A stretch of 64,000 nt of DNA, from assembly GCF_043641665.1 (NCBI RefSeq), contig NC_092197.1, forward strand, positions 14,576,148-14,640,147, in the 5' to 3' direction. Both the position numbers and the translations under genes were made by a program. The notes under the pieces were generated by a model. It was not told the origin of the DNA. It ran no database searches and was given only the letters and a program-made list of their open reading frames with translations. This DNA is from Enoplosus armatus (lineage: Eukaryota; Chordata; Actinopteri; Centrarchiformes; Enoplosidae). Of this stretch, positions 61,740-64,000 are shown piece by piece (the first letter of the stretch is position 1; every line of letters starts with the position of its first letter).

Positions 61740-61960
61740 TAAGAGTCTACAGCCATACTAACAGCTCCGTTACGGCTGTAACAGCAGTATGCTAACATAC
61801 TTACAGTGACAGTGCTAACATGCTAATGTTTAGGAGGTAATGTTCACTGATTTATCAACAAAGCTCAGCTGAAGCTGATGGGGATGTCTTTAGTTTTGCA
61901 GGTAGATGGTCAGGGGCAAAGGCATTGGACATGATGATGGCTTGAGATGAAAAGTTATAG
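61740..61960 (-). mobile_element. Dispersed teleost repeat, copy 3 (inverted)
   Basis: Reads aagagtctacagccatactaac, agtgctaacatgctaatgtttagg, aaagctcagctgaagctgatgg, ggatgtctttagttttgcagg and gatgatggcttgagatg, the complement of the family at 545-1040 and 53165-53580. It is truncated. Confidence 0.7.
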
Positions 61961-63194
61961 AGCCATGCAAGTTACTCTATGGCTAAAATATATAATACAT
62001 TGTCAAAAAACAGTTTTATGCACAAAATATCTGTACAATATCTAGTTTCTTCAAATCACTGTATGTGCATTGTACTTCTTTGCCACTGTCATATCTGTGT
62101 TACAGTAAACATCTTCATTGCAGTATGGTAGTAGGTAGTGATTACTGCTTTCATTTAAACTGTATGTTCAAATGTACAGTGATCCAGTTGCCATTTAAAT
62201 GACATTTAGTGAACTTGCATGTTTTCCCGCTCTTGTCCTTACAGCTACACCTCTAAGGCTACCCTTCAGCTGTGTTGCTCTTAGATTCCACACTGAACAT
62301 ACATGTTCTTGTTCACTTTCTGTGGCATTTTAACCGCTTTATCCCATTTTCAGCCTTCAGCTGGCTGATCTGACCTATATGCCCCCTTTCGCCTGCGTGT
62401 GATAAATCCTTTGACACATAATTAAGCGAGAACAGTCAAAAATGGAGCATGATATAACTATGTAGTCATTTGCTGTCATGTCAAGTCTAACAATACATGC
62501 TTTTAGTTAATTTCCACACATGTTATGTGTTCACTTTTCCTGTAGAGCATGGATAATCTATTTACCCTAAATGGAAATGAGCTAGAATTAATGATAATAA
62601 ATACCTTAACATCTACACTGTTGGTTCTTATTAGTCAACTGGAATTGACTTTCATTAAAGTGGCACGCAATGGATTTTTTTTTCACACCAATTTGCACAT
62701 TTTAATTGCAAATGTTTATGTCGTTCTCATAATCATTTGCAATTTCCAGGGGAAAGAAATGTGTTATTTTAATTTAATCAAAACAAGTCATGCAATCTTT
62801 GACACCATTACCTGTATGTAACATTTTTTTAGCAAACAAATGCAGTTTTATTTTTATATAAAAGTAAAGTTTCTATTTTTGCTATTCCATCGACTGAGAG
62901 TCTTGCAACTCTTTCCCCAGAAAAATCTGGGATCGTGTAGTGAACATTTTCTGATAAATGTCCCAGGTGTGTGTGGAATAAATAGAAAAACGATGTAGTT
63001 ATCCTCAGCAGTGACAGCTTAAAGCCACTATAGCCAACAGACAAAAAAAAAACCTCAAAACTCGATCAGGAAATGCGAGTAAGGAGCCATCGTAGTACCA
63101 CACTGTGCCCACAGCATACTGTTTGATTGACAGGTGATCTTTGGGGAGTGCAGAACAGACACACTAGGAGGTGAGAGCTTGGCACCAAAAATAG

Positions 63195-63222
63195 AAAATA
63201 AATAAATAAATAAATAAAAATA
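63195..63222. repeat. (AAAT)n microsatellite
   Basis: aaataaataaataaataaat visible directly. Confidence 0.92.
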
Positions 63223-63557
63223 ATCGTAGTTACACTGGCATAATATCTGAACATACCATCTCAAATCGCTAATATGCTCAATGGGGTTTTTATTCATCTG
63301 TACTTTTTGTTGCTGCTTCTTACTCCCCTTCACTCTACTCCCCTTCGCATGTGTGTCTGTATATGTGAAATGAGCTGCCACCCCATTTTTATTGATTTGG
63401 CCATGGGGGATTGGAGCATGAAGTGAAGGTGAGCTAGACACCAGACTATGGCAATAAATCTGGATGCAACCATAAATGTGTGTGTGTGATTGTGTGTGGC
63501 AACGGGCTGAAGCAGACAAAGGATCAGGTATGTCCTACTGCCCTGAATGCTGCATTC

Positions 63558-63640
<83 letters not shown>
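63558..63640. repeat. (CT)36 followed by (CA)5
   Basis: The longest simple repeat in the window, about 73 bases of pure CT, then five CA units. Likely polymorphic and a possible triplex-forming tract. Confidence 0.97.
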
Positions 63641-64000
63641 TATGTAGAAGGTGATGAGGTTGTACATCATTATAGCTGCATCAGAGTAAAATGAAGTAAA
63701 TGGAAATGCAATACAAAACATACATTTAGTAAGTAATTAACAATCAATACAGCAGGTATGGGCCCATTTTTCTCTGCATTTATCCCTTTTAACAAAGCAA
63801 AAGACAAAAACTGTAAGGACAGCAACTCACATCTGAATAAAATGAACCCTAAAGGCATACATTATTGTCTGTGCTCTGTTGAGCATGAATTAACATCATG
63901 TATTACTATCTGCTCATTCGAAACTAGGCCAGCTTCATGAATGCCTCAAAAGCAATGTCTTGAGCCTCTACTCATAATTAGGGTATGTGTGGCATCCTAC

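Larger units (their letters stand above)
51387..64000 (+). other. epha5: epha5 intron 3, 5' part (continues beyond the window)
   Basis: At least 12.6 kb, starting gtaagagtgc, phase 1. No exon 4 (which should encode the next Cys-rich segment with a CPP-type motif) was found on reading through. Contents are the UG repeat at its start, several dispersed repeats, a pyrimidine-rich tract at 55085-55410, a 32-bp minisatellite, a duplicated ATATTAATTA motif and a long (CT)n run. Stretches 51430-53160, 53585-55080, 57040-58530, 58770-60295, 61965-63190 and 63645-64000 hold nothing else recognisable. Confidence 0.75.

Noticed and set aside
51387..64000. Epha5 exon 4 within the window
   Set aside because: No acceptor-flanked segment encoding the next Cys-rich motifs was seen on reading the + strand; the exon probably lies further right.
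1..64000. tRNA, rRNA, snRNA genes, CRISPR arrays, and retroviral genes
   Set aside because: No conserved boxes, regular spacer arrays or polyprotein-like frames were found on either strand.

Overview
This is vertebrate nuclear DNA, most likely from a percomorph teleost. It has very sparse coding sequence in canonical GT-AG exons, many long (GT)n/(CA)n microsatellites, about 60% A+T background, one CpG-rich promoter island, and several dispersed repeat families that I recognise from teleost genomes. There are no operons, rRNA, tRNA or CRISPR arrays.

The only gene I can identify is on the + strand: the 5' part of an Eph receptor tyrosine kinase of the EphA5 type (epha5). Exon 1 (37274-37373) encodes the signal peptide and lies in a CpG island. 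Exon 2 (43100-43164) is the 65-bp exon typical of Eph genes. Exon 3 (50666-51386) encodes almost all of the ephrin-binding domain and the start of the cysteine-rich region. The splice phases (1, 0, 1) join into one open frame of 295 codons plus one base. Intron 3 is still open at the right edge, so the rest of the cysteine-rich region, the fibronectin repeats, the transmembrane segment, the kinase and the SAM domain lie beyond the window.

Layout: 1-36989 is an upstream gene-poor flank holding repeats, microsatellites and purine/pyrimidine-asymmetric tracts. 36990-37775 is the promoter and CpG island. 37374-43099 is intron 1, which contains an unrecognised coding-like reading frame near 42.2-42.6 kb. 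43165-50665 is intron 2 with at least four dispersed repeats. 51387-64000 is the start of intron 3, with a 32-bp-period minisatellite, several teleost repeats, a duplicated homeodomain/POU-like motif and a long (CT)n tract.

The most notable features are an acidic, Met-rich expansion of about 18 residues in the H-I loop of the ephrin-binding domain, a UG repeat beginning 11 bases inside intron 3, the unexplained reading frame in intron 1, a perfect 15-bp-arm hairpin at 19.4 kb, and an exact-register 32-bp minisatellite split by a retrotransposon-tail fragment. I saw nothing resembling a new multi-gene system. Repeat families were recognised by memory of their consensus, not by alignment, so their boundaries are approximate.
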